DNA from: CAIXSE01 sp040769125
Lineage (GTDB): Bacteria > Actinomycetota > Thermoleophilia > UBA2241
Direction: 5' to 3'
NCBI GenBank assembly: GCA_040769125.1
Contig: JAXGLO010000001.1
Span: forward strand, 1 to 64,000
DNA: 64,000 bases
Both the position numbers and the translations under genes were made by a program. Every line of letters begins with the position of its first letter. The stretch's first letter is position 1. Of this stretch, positions 11,094 to 21,005 are shown piece after piece. The notes beneath the pieces were generated by a model. The model was not told the origin of the DNA. It saw only the letters and a list, made by a program, of their open reading frames with translations, and did not search any database.

Positions 11094-13268
11094 CTACTGG
11101 GAAAGCGGCAAGCTGCCCAGTTCGCCGATCCGGCCGATCAACGCGGCCACGGCCGCGAGCTGCGAGAGGCGGTTGGCGCGGACCGCCTCGTCCTCATCCA
11201 TGACGAGCACGTCGTCGAAGTAACGATCGACGGCCGGTCGCAGGCCGGCGGCCACCTTGACGGCGCTCTCGATCTCGAGACGCGCCAGCTTCTCCAGCAA
11301 AGGCCCGCGCGCTGCCTCGCAGGCCTCATGAAGCGCACGCTCGGCGTCGGCGGCGAAGAGTCCGGGGTCGACGGCCGGCGCGCCGGTCGCGGTGCGCTTC
11401 GCGGCGAGCGCGGCGCAGCGGTTGTGGGCGATGACCGCGTCCTCGAAGTACGGGCGGCCGGCCAGAACGGCGAAGGCCTGGGCGCGCGCCGCCAGCCCGG
11501 GCAGCTCGCCAACCGGCGCCGCGAGAGCCGCCTCGACGCTCTGGAAGGGCACGCCCTCGTCGAGCAGTAGAACCTGCAGGCGCTCGACGACGAAGGCGGA
11601 CGCCTCCTCGACGATGGCCGCACAGCGGTCCTCGTCGAGGCCTTCGACCCCCTGGATCTCGAGGAGATCGAGCCCCGCGGCCAGCAGGCCACCGAGGGAG
11701 AAGCGCAGGTTGTACTCAAGGGCGATGCGCACGATGCCCATGGCGGCGCGGCGCAGACCATAGGGATCACGCGAGCCGGTAGGTTTCTGCCCCGTAACCC
11801 ACGCGCCGACGATGTTGTCGACCTTGTCGGCAACCGCCAGAAGGGCGCCGGCCAGTGTAGACGGCAGCTCCGCCGACGCCGACAGGGGACGGTAGTGCTC
11901 GCCGATCGCTTTGGCCACGCCCTCGCTGAGCCCGGCGGAAGCGGCGTAGATGCCGCCCATGACACCCTGCAGGACCGGAAACTCGATGACCACCTGGCTG
12001 ACGAGATCGGCCTTGGCGAGGCGGGCCGACTCGCGGAGGGTCTCGGAGAGGCTGGCGCCGGAGCCGTTGGCGCCAGGCGAGACGTCCGAGACGCCCGAGC
12101 CGGCGGCCAGGCCGGCGGCCAGCCCCTGCAGACGGTCGGCCTTGTCGGCCAGCGAGCCCAGCCGCTCCTGGAAGACGACCGCATGCAGCCGACCGGCCAT
12201 CGCCTCGAGGCCCTCCCGCAGATCGTGGTCGTAGGCGAACTCGGCGTCGTCGAGACGGCCCTCGAGCACGCGCTCGTTGCCGCGGGCGATGACCTCGGCG
12301 GCCGCAGGATCTCCGTTGGAGACGAAGAGGAAGGACGGCAGCAGCCGGCCCTCCCCGGTGTACACAGGGAAGTAGCGCTGGTGACTCTGCATGGCCGTCA
12401 CGAGAACCTCGCCAGGCAGGCGCAGACGGCGCTCCCGGAATGAGCCTGAGGCCACGCTCGGCCATTCGGCCAGGTACACGGCCTCGGCGAGCACGCCGCC
12501 GGGGTCTGACCAGCATCCGCCGAGCTCCGCGGCTCGCGCGGCCAGGCCCTCCTCGATAAGGCGACGCCGCTCGTGCTGCGAGACGATGACCTTCTGCTCG
12601 CGCAGGCGGAGCTCGTACTGGTCGGCCGCGTCGATGACGACCGGCGCGCCCAGGGCGCGATGCCCCTGTGACACATCGCCCACCGCGAGGCCGTAGAAGG
12701 AGCCCTCGATCGTCGTGCTACCCAGTTTGCCCACGAGCCAGCGCACCGGCCGCGAGAAGCGCACGTACTCGGCCTCGCCCTCAGGGCGACGATCCCAGCG
12801 CATGCCGCGGGCGACCTGAAGGCCGGAGATCAGCCGCGCGATGACGCCGGAGAGAACCCCGGCCGCCTCGCGACGCTCGGCCTCGACCGTGACCACGGCG
12901 AACTCGGTGCCGTCGATCACCTCGCGGCGCACGTCCTCGGGGGCCGCCCCACGCGAGCGCGCGAAGCCCTGGCCCGCTTTGGTCAACTCGCCCTCCGCGT
13001 CGAAGGCGACGGCGGCCTTGGGGCCGCGGAACTCCTGCACCTTGGCGGTCTGGCGCTCCGGCACGCCGGCAACGAGCACGGCGATACGACGGGGCGAGAC
13101 CAGGGCGCGGATCTCAGGCTCGCCGTCCGGCAGGAGACGCTCAACGGCCAGCAGGGTCTGCACCAGGCCCGGCGCCTCAGCGCCACCCTCGAGCTGCCTC
13201 ACAATCGATTCGCACGCCCTGTACGGCAGCTCCTCGCAGCCGATCTCGACGAGCAGGGTGCTGCTCAT
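11094..13268 (-). CDS. glyS: Glycyl-tRNA synthetase, beta subunit
   Basis: A 724-residue beta subunit of the bacterial alpha2-beta2 glycyl-tRNA synthetase. It starts STLLVEIGCEELPYRAC, the standard N-terminal motif. The B3/4-like and HD-like middle region includes GDVSQGHRALG and TAMQSHQRYFPV, and it ends with a DALR-type tRNA-binding domain (KLARLEIESAVKVAAGLRPA...DDVLVMDEDEAVRANRL). The ATG overlaps the glyQ stop by 4 bp, ensuring matched synthesis of the two subunits. Length is in the usual 680-730 range. Confidence 0.97.
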   Translation of the reverse strand: MSSTLLVEIGCEELPYRACESIVRQLEGGAEAPGLVQTLLAVERLLPDGEPEIRALVSPRRIAVLVAGVPERQTAKVQEFRGPKAAVAFDAEGELTKAGQGFARSRGAAPEDVRREVIDGTEFAVVTVEAERREAAGVLSGVIARLISGLQVARGMRWDRRPEGEAEYVRFSRPVRWLVGKLGSTTIEGSFYGLAVGDVSQGHRALGAPVVIDAADQYELRLREQKVIVSQHERRRLIEEGLAARAAELGGCWSDPGGVLAEAVYLAEWPSVASGSFRERRLRLPGEVLVTAMQSHQRYFPVYTGEGRLLPSFLFVSNGDPAAAEVIARGNERVLEGRLDDAEFAYDHDLREGLEAMAGRLHAVVFQERLGSLADKADRLQGLAAGLAAGSGVSDVSPGANGSGASLSETLRESARLAKADLVSQVVIEFPVLQGVMGGIYAASAGLSEGVAKAIGEHYRPLSASAELPSTLAGALLAVADKVDNIVGAWVTGQKPTGSRDPYGLRRAAMGIVRIALEYNLRFSLGGLLAAGLDLLEIQGVEGLDEDRCAAIVEEASAFVVERLQVLLLDEGVPFQSVEAALAAPVGELPGLAARAQAFAVLAGRPYFEDAVIAHNRCAALAAKRTATGAPAVDPGLFAADAERALHEACEAARGPLLEKLARLEIESAVKVAAGLRPAVDRYFDDVLVMDEDEAVRANRLSQLAAVAALIGRIGELGSLPLSQ

Positions 13269-14221
13269 GCGACCTCCTCACCGGCCGGGCCGGCTGCGCC
13301 GCCGGCCGGCTCGCGTCCGTCGCCGACGACGTCGAGGTACAGCACAGCCACCTTGCGGGCGAGATCGCGCACGCGGGCGATGTGCATCGTGCGGTCGGTG
13401 ACGCTGATCACGCCGCGCGCGTCGAGCACGTTGAAGGCATGGCTGCATTTGAGCACCTGGTCGTAGGCCGGGACAGGAAGCCGGGCTTCGAGGCAACGCT
13501 CGGCCTCGGCCTCGTGATCGCGGAAGTGACGATACACCATGTCGGCGTCGGCCACCTCGAAATGGTAGCGGCTGAACTCGCGCTCGTTCTCGAGATAGAC
13601 GTCGCCGTACGTGACCGTGTGCGTGCAGGCGTCCTCTTCCCGGCGCGACCACACGAGATCGAAGACATTGTCGACGCCTTGCAGGTACATCGCGATGCGC
13701 TCCAGGCCATAGGTGAGCTCCACCGTGATCGGGTCGAGGTCGATGCCTCCGACCTGCTGGAAATACGTAAACTGGGTGGCCTCCATGCCGTCGATCCAGA
13801 CCTCCCAGCCCAGCCCCCAGGCGCCCAGCGTGGGGCTCTCCCAGTTGTCTTCGACGAAGCGCACGTCGTGCCGCTCAAGAGCGATGCCGAGAGCCACCAG
13901 CGACTGCAGGTAAACGGTCTGGATGTCGGGAGGCGACGGCTTGATGACCACCTGGTACTGGTAGTAGTGGCCGAGGCGGTACGGGTTCTCGCCATAGCGG
14001 CCGTCGGTCGGGCGGATGGAGGGCTCGACGTACGCTGCCCGCCACGGGCGCGCGTCGAGGCAGCGCAAGGTTGTGGCGGGGTTCATGGTGCCCGCCCCGA
14101 CCTCGGTGTGGTACGGCTGAAGGACAACACATCCCTGCCTCTCCCAGAAGGCCTGCAAACCGCAGATAATCTGCTGGAAAGTGGGGGTGGATCGCTGGGG
14201 ATCCGCGCCACATCCGTGCAT
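13265..14221 (-). CDS. glyQ: Glycyl-tRNA synthetase, alpha subunit
   Basis: A 318-residue catalytic subunit of bacterial-type glycyl-tRNA synthetase. It shows the family's diagnostic segments FQQIICGLQAFWERQGCVVLQ, GTMNPATTLRCL, EPSIRPTDGRYGENPYRLG (motif 2) and DPITVELTYGLERIAMYLQG (motif 3, ATP binding). ATG 14221 is preferred over TTG 14227 because AGGAG lies eight bases ahead. It heads the glyQ-glyS operon, which has its own promoter upstream. No T-box-like leader fits in the short 5' region. Confidence 0.97.
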   Translation of the reverse strand: MHGCGADPQRSTPTFQQIICGLQAFWERQGCVVLQPYHTEVGAGTMNPATTLRCLDARPWRAAYVEPSIRPTDGRYGENPYRLGHYYQYQVVIKPSPPDIQTVYLQSLVALGIALERHDVRFVEDNWESPTLGAWGLGWEVWIDGMEATQFTYFQQVGGIDLDPITVELTYGLERIAMYLQGVDNVFDLVWSRREEDACTHTVTYGDVYLENEREFSRYHFEVADADMVYRHFRDHEAEAERCLEARLPVPAYDQVLKCSHAFNVLDARGVISVTDRTMHIARVRDLARKVAVLYLDVVGDGREPAGGAAGPAGEEVA

Positions 14222-14254
14222 GCTCAATACTCCTCTGTAGTCGAGAGCGCGGAG

Positions 14255-14282
14255 ATTCTAACAGGCTCCCCACGCAGGCCAA
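14255..14282 (-). promoter_or_regulatory. Promoter of glyQ-glyS(-ppdK)
   Basis: On the minus strand TTGGCC (14277-14282) and TAGAAT (14255-14260) are separated by 16 bp, and the -10 box is preceded by TG with one further base (extended -10). It fits a sigma-70 promoter with a leader of about 27 nt to glyQ. Confidence 0.6.
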
Positions 14283-14321
14283 AACGGGCGCCAGTGAGGA
14301 CAAGGAGCACGGTTTGAGGCC

Positions 14322-15089
14322 TCATCGCCGCGGCCGTGCGAAGTCGTGCGCAGCCGCCTGCGCGAAGCGCAGCGAACGCAGACGGGACCCGGTGTGGTAG
14401 GCGTACAGGGCGTGCATGTGGCGCAGCGCCTCCGCCGCGGCCGCCGACGCCGGCTCGTGTCGCAGCTCGGCCAACGGCTGCTCCGCCGCGCCGCGCAGAG
14501 CCTCCACGGCCTCGGGCGTGATAGGCGCGGCGTCGTCGAGGCAGCGGCCGCACACGAGACCGCCGCGCGCCGCCGAAAAGCCCAGCGCCAGATCCCCGCC
14601 GCCGCAGGCGCTGCAGTGCTCGAGGATCGGGAAGTACCCCGCCTCGAAGAGCATCTTGAGCAGGACGCCGAGCAGCAGAGGCGAGCCCAAGGCCGGCCGG
14701 GTCGGCCCCGCGTCCAGCGCGCGGAGCGCGTTGCGCAGAAGCGCGAAAAGGCGTTCGTCAGGCTCGTGCAGCGGAGTAACGCCGGCGACCGCCTCGCAGG
14801 CCATGGCCGCCCCCGCCAGCGCCTCACGATCCTGACGAAGCGCCGGGAAGACGTCGACAAGCTGTGCCTGGGTCACGGTGTACAGAGAGCGGCCCGGATG
14901 CAGCACGAGATCGCACACGTTGAACGGCTCGAGCCGCCCGCCCCACCTCGAGGTCGTCTTGCGCACGCCCTTCGCCACGGCGTCGAGACGCCCCAGCTCG
15001 CGAGTGTAAAGGCGCAGGATACGGTCGGCCTCGCCGAGGGGTCGCGAGGCGAGGATGATCGCTCGTGCTTTCTCGCTGCGCACCCTCAC
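14322..15089 (-). CDS. recO: DNA repair protein RecO
   Basis: A 255-residue RecO, which loads RecA on SSB-coated single strands in the RecFOR pathway. The N-terminal OB fold reads ARAIILASRPLGEADRILRL and LGRLDAVAKGVRKTTSRWGG, the standard signature. The C-terminal helical domain contains a zinc-binding CSACG and, some 24 residues on, CGRC. The GTG start at 15089 overlaps the prmC stop by 4 bp; a second GTG two codons later is an equally good start. Last gene of the rpmE-to-recO run. Confidence 0.93.
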   Translation of the reverse strand: MRVRSEKARAIILASRPLGEADRILRLYTRELGRLDAVAKGVRKTTSRWGGRLEPFNVCDLVLHPGRSLYTVTQAQLVDVFPALRQDREALAGAAMACEAVAGVTPLHEPDERLFALLRNALRALDAGPTRPALGSPLLLGVLLKMLFEAGYFPILEHCSACGGGDLALGFSAARGGLVCGRCLDDAAPITPEAVEALRGAAEQPLAELRHEPASAAAAEALRHMHALYAYHTGSRLRSLRFAQAAAHDFARPRR

Positions 15090-16006
15090 CTCCGGGAGCG
15101 GGCGAAGACGACGCGCGGGGTGCCGGCGAGGTCGGCGCGCACCGCGGCCGGCTCGTACGAGCCGGCCGCCCCGAGCAGCGCGCCCACGACGGCCGCCGCG
15201 CCAACGCCGACCTCAAGGGCCAGCACGCCCCCCGGCCGCAGGCGCCCGGCCGCGGTCGGGATCAGACGGCGATAGACATCCAGGCCGTCGTGCCCTCCGT
15301 GGAGCGCCAGGCGCGGCTCGTACTCGCGCACGTTCGGCTCGAGCGTCGCATACTCGGCGTCAGGGATGTAGGGCGGATTGCTGACGATGAGGTCGTAACG
15401 CTGTGTGCAAGGAAGGCCCGCCAGGAGGTCGCCGTGCAGCACATCGACGCGGCCGGCGAGGCCGAGGCGCTCCGTGTTGCGACGCGCTACCTCCACGGCG
15501 GCCTCGTCCACGTCGACGGCGACGACGCGCACAAAGGGGTTCTCGGCGGCGAGCGCCAGGGCGATGCAGCCGGAGCCCGTGCCGACGTCGAGGGCGAGGG
15601 GCTCGCAGATGCCCTCGGCAGCCTCCCCGGGAGAGCCCGGCGCCCGCGCCCGGAGCGGCGCCGCGGCGAGAACCTCGAGCGCCACGTCGACCAGGGTCTC
15701 GGTCTCGGGGCGCGGTATGAGGACGGCCGGCGTGACCTCGAGCTCGATGGTACGGAAGGCGCGCCGGCCGCGGATGTAGGCCACCGGCTCGCGCGCCTCG
15801 CGGCGACGCACCAGGCGCTCGAAGCGCTCGGCCTGATTGCCGTCGAGCCGACGATCAGGCGCCCGGAACAGGGTGATGCGGTCGACGTCGAGCGCGTCGG
15901 CGAGCAGCAGCTCGGCGTCGAGCCGCGGAGAGCGCGAGCCGCCGGCCCGCAGCCGGAGCACAGCCGCGCGGAGCGCCTCGCCGACGGTGGCCACAGCCAC
16001 CATCAT
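15086..16006 (-). CDS. prmC: Release-factor glutamine methyltransferase
   Basis: A 306-residue SAM-dependent N5-glutamine methyltransferase (HemK/PrmC) that modifies the GGQ glutamine of RF1 and RF2. The N-terminal helical RF-binding domain contains YIRGRRAF. The SAM site is ALDVGTGSGCIALALA (about residues 167-182), and the catalytic NPPY motif lies in LIVSNPPYIPDAEY. It begins within the prfA stop (ATGA overlap), so the enzyme is coupled to its substrate. The C-terminus is Ala/Gly-rich but retains the usual strand order. Confidence 0.96.
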   Translation of the reverse strand: MMVAVATVGEALRAAVLRLRAGGSRSPRLDAELLLADALDVDRITLFRAPDRRLDGNQAERFERLVRRREAREPVAYIRGRRAFRTIELEVTPAVLIPRPETETLVDVALEVLAAAPLRARAPGSPGEAAEGICEPLALDVGTGSGCIALALAAENPFVRVVAVDVDEAAVEVARRNTERLGLAGRVDVLHGDLLAGLPCTQRYDLIVSNPPYIPDAEYATLEPNVREYEPRLALHGGHDGLDVYRRLIPTAAGRLRPGGVLALEVGVGAAAVVGALLGAAGSYEPAAVRADLAGTPRVVFARSRR

Positions 16007-17088
16007 TCCCCTCCGGCCACCGCCAGCTGCTTGCGCCGGTCTTCGGCGGCAAGGGCCTCCGTGAACTCGTCCAGCGCGCCTTCCATAACCTCGGCAATGC
16101 GGTGGCTGGTGAGGCCGATGCGATGGTCGCTCACGCGGTTCTGCGGGAAGTTGTAGGTACGGATCTTCTGGGAGCGGTCGCCGCTCCCTACCATGCTCCG
16201 CCGAGCCGCCCCGCGGGCCTCATGCTGCCTGGCCTGCTCCAGCTCGAAGAGCCGCGCACGCAGGATGCGCATCGCCTTGTCTTTGTTCTGCAGCTGGCTC
16301 TTCTCGTCCTGGCAGCTCACGGTGATGCCGCTGGGAAGGTGCGTGATGCGCACGGCCGAGTCGGTGGTGTTGACGCTCTGCCCGCCAGGGCCCCGTGCCC
16401 GGAAGATGTCGATGCGCAGGTCGCTGGCCTGGATGTCGACCTCGACCTCCTCGGCCTCGGGCAGCACCGCCACGGTGGCCGTGGACGTATGGATGCGACC
16501 CGTAGACTCGGTGACCGGCACGCGCTGCACGCGGTGCACGCCGCCCTCGTATTTGAGGAGCGAGTAGGCGCCCTGGCCGCGCACCTCGAGCGTCACTTCC
16601 TTGAAGCCGCCGTCGTCGTTCTCGCTGCCGCTCAGCTGCTCGACCTGGAAGCCCTTGCCCTGCGCATAGCGCGTGTACATGCGGGCAAGCTCGCCGGCGA
16701 ACAGGCTGGCCTCGTCGCCGCCGGCCCCGGCGCGGATCTCGACGATCACGTCCTTGGCGTCGTTGGGGTCGCGCGTGAGCATGCGCACGCGGATCTCCTC
16801 GCCGAGCGCCTCGAGGGCGTGCCTGCCCTCGACGAGCTCGGTCTGCGCAAACTCGCACATCTCCGCGTCAGAGGACGCGTCCTCGAGGAGTGCGGCAGCA
16901 TCGGAGACGGTCTTCTGGGCGGCGCGGTACCGCTGCGTGAGCTCGTGGACGCCCTGCAGCTCGGCGTGCCGGCGCGCGACGTCGGCGTAACGCCCGCGAT
17001 CGCCGAGAACCTCGGGGTCTGCGAGCTGTTCCACGAGCTCCGCGTGGGTGCGTTCGATCTCGGCGATGAGACTCTCGATGGCGTCCAT
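16003..17088 (-). CDS. prfA: Peptide chain release factor 1
   Basis: A 361-residue class I release factor. The N-terminal coiled coil is followed by the codon-recognition domain with RVPVTESTG; the PVT tripeptide marks RF1 (UAA/UAG) rather than RF2. The peptidyl-hydrolase loop ARGPGGQSVNTTDSAVRI contains the GGQ. Start ATG 17088 is chosen because GGGAG lies seven bases upstream and 10 bp separate it from the yqhQ stop. The next gene, prmC, overlaps by 4 bp and encodes its methyltransferase. Confidence 0.97.
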   Translation of the reverse strand: MDAIESLIAEIERTHAELVEQLADPEVLGDRGRYADVARRHAELQGVHELTQRYRAAQKTVSDAAALLEDASSDAEMCEFAQTELVEGRHALEALGEEIRVRMLTRDPNDAKDVIVEIRAGAGGDEASLFAGELARMYTRYAQGKGFQVEQLSGSENDDGGFKEVTLEVRGQGAYSLLKYEGGVHRVQRVPVTESTGRIHTSTATVAVLPEAEEVEVDIQASDLRIDIFRARGPGGQSVNTTDSAVRITHLPSGITVSCQDEKSQLQNKDKAMRILRARLFELEQARQHEARGAARRSMVGSGDRSQKIRTYNFPQNRVSDHRIGLTSHRIAEVMEGALDEFTEALAAEDRRKQLAVAGGE

Positions 17089-17098
17089 GCGACTCCCT

Positions 17099-18115
17099 TT
17101 ACGCCATGACCTCAACGCCCTTTACGAGCGGCCGGTCCTGGGGTTCCAGCGTGATGATGCGCTCGAGGGCGGCGATGGCGACCTCCACCTGCTCTTCGTC
17201 CGGCTGCCTGGTGGTAAGCCACTGCAGAGCGAGACCGGGGGCCATCACGACACGCACCAGCCAGTTGTCCTCGTGGCGGCCGGCCACCTTGATGATCTCG
17301 TAGCTGATGCCGGCGATGACCGGTACCAGCACGATGCGGCTGAGGACGAGCCAGTACCACGCCGGCCAGCGCACCAGCGCGAACACGAAGATGCTGACGA
17401 CCATGACGACGAGCAGGAACGACGTCCCGCAGCGCAGGTGCAGAGTCCTGTATCTGCCGACGTTGGCGGGCGTGAGCTCCTCACCGTGCTCGAGAGCATG
17501 GATGCTCATGTGCTCGGCTCCGTGGTACTCGAAGACCCGGCGCAGATCCCTGATCCGGGTGATCGCGACGACGTAGGCGACGAAGATGCCGACGCGCACC
17601 AGACCCTCGACGATCCAGAAGGCGAAACCCGTGCCGAGCCAGCCACGGAAAAGACCCGTGAAGAAGAGCGGCGCCAGGAAGAAGAGCCCGACGGCGAGCG
17701 CCACGGCGAGGACCAGGGTGCCGGCGATCTCCTTCTTGCTGAGCTCCTGCTCCTCCTCGCCGAGCGACTCGTTGGCCGACATCGTGAGGGCGCGCACGCC
17801 GATCACGAGGGATTCCACAAGCGCCACCACGCCGCGGACCACCGGCGTCTTGAGGATCGGCCAGCGCTGCATCCAGCTGACGAGGGGGAAATCCCGGACG
17901 CCGATCGTACCGTCTGGGCGACGCACGGCCAGCGACCAGTGATCGACGCCGCGCATCATGACGCCCTCGATCACAGCCTGGCCGCCCACCTGAGCGCGTC
18001 GTGCGCCCAGGGCGACCAGATTCGCGAAGGCTGCACCGTGCCGGAGGAGGCGGCCTCTCTCGCCGGGAACGGCGCAGGGCCGCAGTGTAACCGGCACCTC
18101 AGCGGCCGACGGCAC
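17099..18115 (-). CDS. yqhQ: DUF1385 (YqhQ-like) membrane protein
   Basis: A 338-residue multi-pass membrane protein of the DUF1385/YqhQ family. Diagnostic segments are VGGQAVIEGVMMRG near residue 45, and YHGAEHMSIHALE (about 205-220) with conserved histidines and glutamate. Four or more membrane helices are visible, including GTLVLAVALAVGLFFLAPLF and FLLVVMVVSIFVFALV. The family is found beside prfA in many actinobacteria and firmicutes; its biochemical function is not established. The ATG at 18115 overlaps thyX by 17 bp; a GTG at 18097, just after the thyX stop, is an alternative start. Confidence 0.9.
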   Translation of the reverse strand: MPSAAEVPVTLRPCAVPGERGRLLRHGAAFANLVALGARRAQVGGQAVIEGVMMRGVDHWSLAVRRPDGTIGVRDFPLVSWMQRWPILKTPVVRGVVALVESLVIGVRALTMSANESLGEEEQELSKKEIAGTLVLAVALAVGLFFLAPLFFTGLFRGWLGTGFAFWIVEGLVRVGIFVAYVVAITRIRDLRRVFEYHGAEHMSIHALEHGEELTPANVGRYRTLHLRCGTSFLLVVMVVSIFVFALVRWPAWYWLVLSRIVLVPVIAGISYEIIKVAGRHEDNWLVRVVMAPGLALQWLTTRQPDEEQVEVAIAALERIITLEPQDRPLVKGVEVMA

Positions 18116-18842
18116 CGCCGGCCGGGCCGTCGACGTCCTCGGGCCTGTAGGGCTCGCCGCACGTCATCTTGCCCTCTGGGCAGGTGCCGTACAGGCAAGC
18201 CGGGCCACTGCCGTCGAACAGGTTGGGCGCGAGCGCCCTGACCTGCCGACGCATCTCCCAGGCCAGCGCGCGGATCTCCCACTGCGCGCGGCGGCAGCAC
18301 CGCACGGTGAAGAAGTGGCGCAGCTCACGGGCGTTCATGGTGACCACGATCTTGGTCTCGGCGGCGTTGGGAAGCACGAAGCGCGCGTCCTCCTGCACGC
18401 TCTCGCGGGTGCGCCCCTTGGCCATACCCAGCTCGACGAGCCGGTCGTAGGCCAGACGCGCGTGTTCCATCGCGTCGAGGAAGATGGCGCGCTCCTCGGC
18501 GCTGGCGTCGATGGAGGGCGGCACGACGAAGCTGTCGGCCGCCCCGAAATTGACGTAGCGCTGCGACTGCTGGTTGAAGCTCGCCACGCGGTGCCGCACG
18601 AGCTGGTGTGTGAGCGCCCGTGAGACGCCGTCGACGGCGAAGCTGAACGAGGCGTGCTCGAGGGCGGAGTGGTGCCCGGAGCGCACGAGGATACGCACCA
18701 GCCTGGCCACATCCCCGTCGCTCATCTCGTCCCTGAGATCGGCGGCGGAGACCGGCGCATAGCAAAGCCGGCCCGCGACCGCGACGGCGCGATCAGGGTC
18801 CGGAGTATGCTGGAGGAGCGTAAGGCGGAGCTCGGCGCTCAC
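18099..18842 (-). CDS. thyX: FAD-dependent thymidylate synthase
   Basis: A 247-residue flavin-dependent thymidylate synthase making dTMP from dUMP with methylene-THF and NAD(P)H. The ThyX motif RHRVASFNQQSQRY (about residues 83-96) is intact, and SGHHSALEHASFSF and FTVRCCRRAQWEIRALAWEM are also family segments. A short Cys-containing tail (PEGKMTCGEPYRP) follows. The GTG start at 18842 overlaps the rpmE stop by 4 bp; a longer upstream extension would run through rpmE and is rejected. Because ThyX yields THF rather than DHF, it suits an organism rich in folate C1 flux. Confidence 0.95.
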   Translation of the reverse strand: MSAELRLTLLQHTPDPDRAVAVAGRLCYAPVSAADLRDEMSDGDVARLVRILVRSGHHSALEHASFSFAVDGVSRALTHQLVRHRVASFNQQSQRYVNFGAADSFVVPPSIDASAEERAIFLDAMEHARLAYDRLVELGMAKGRTRESVQEDARFVLPNAAETKIVVTMNARELRHFFTVRCCRRAQWEIRALAWEMRRQVRALAPNLFDGSGPACLYGTCPEGKMTCGEPYRPEDVDGPAGGAVGR

Positions 18843-19084
18843 CGCACCGTCCCGCGCTCGGAACGTGGCTGCCCCGCAGCGCCGACCTTCTTGCCCAAGC
18901 GGCGCCTGAAGCGCTCGACGCGCCCACCGGAGTCGACCAGCTTCTGCTTGCCCGTGTAGAACGGGTGGCACTGCGAGCACAGCTCGACGCGCAGCTCCGA
19001 CTTGGTGCTGCGCGTCGTGAACGTATTGCCGCAGGAGCAGCGGACGGTGGCTTCTTCGTACTTGGGGTGGATGTCTTTCTTCAT
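18839..19084 (-). CDS. rpmE: 50S ribosomal protein L31
   Basis: An 81-residue L31 of the zinc-containing (C+) type. It starts MKKDIHPKYEEATVRCSCGNT and carries CSQCHPFYTGKQKLVDSGGRVERF, giving a four-cysteine zinc set. The C-terminal 20 residues form a basic extension. ATG 19084 follows AAGGGATC. The gene lies in the standard rho-rpmE-...-prfA order and opens the downstream operon. Confidence 0.96.
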   Translation of the reverse strand: MKKDIHPKYEEATVRCSCGNTFTTRSTKSELRVELCSQCHPFYTGKQKLVDSGGRVERFRRRLGKKVGAAGQPRSERGTVR

Positions 19085-19129
19085 CGTGACGGATCCCTTC
19101 GAATCGTCCGTGCGGTTCACAAGTATGGC

Positions 19130-19157
19130 CCGCGAGGCGGGCCGAAATGGCATTTTA
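19130..19157 (-). promoter_or_regulatory. Extended -10 promoter and leader hairpin of rpmE operon
   Basis: On the minus strand TGCTAAAAT gives an extended -10 box (TAAAAT at 19152-19157). No clean -35 box is present; TTTCCG lies 19 bp upstream. A perfect 7-bp hairpin, GGCCCGC-CTC-GCGGGCC (19130-19146), follows and would sit at the very start of the transcript. It could serve as the rho terminator stem, an mRNA stabiliser or an L31-feedback site; the sequence alone does not decide. Confidence 0.5.
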
Positions 19158-19288
19158 GCACGAACGAGCGGCGCGCCGGAAACGACGCTCGCACCCGCGC
19201 CGCAGGCCGGCGGTGGGCGACGTTGGTTGCGAACCAAGCGGGGCGATGCCCGCACGCGCGCCACAAGCCGGCACCGGCCCAGGCGCCA

Positions 19289-20797
<1,509 letters not shown>

Positions 20798-21005
20798 GGG
20801 CTCCCGTGAGATCTGGTACCGCCCGTCGCAGCCAAGCGCCCTGGCTGACAGGAGATGTCGAACGGACGAAGGTGACACGTGCGATGGAAGACGAAGTCCG
20901 CGCGGGACTCCACTACAGAGTATGTCACACCACGCAAGAGATTCCCACTACCCGCCCGCAACCCTCACGCGCGGACGCGCGGTCGAGGCCCGGCCCTCCC
21001 CGTCC

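Noticed and set aside
9193..11223. Open frame of 676 codons antisense to ppdK
   Set aside because: Same reason; its residues mirror the codon pattern of ppdK and no ribosome-binding site is seen.
14221..14321. T-box leader for glyQ-glyS
   Set aside because: Only about 27 nt separate the promoter from the start, too short for a T-box, and no specifier or T-box motif is seen.
18842..18980. 46-residue N-terminal extension of ThyX
   Set aside because: It would run across the whole end of rpmE in another frame and is not part of the ThyX family; the GTG in the 4-bp overlap is the better start.
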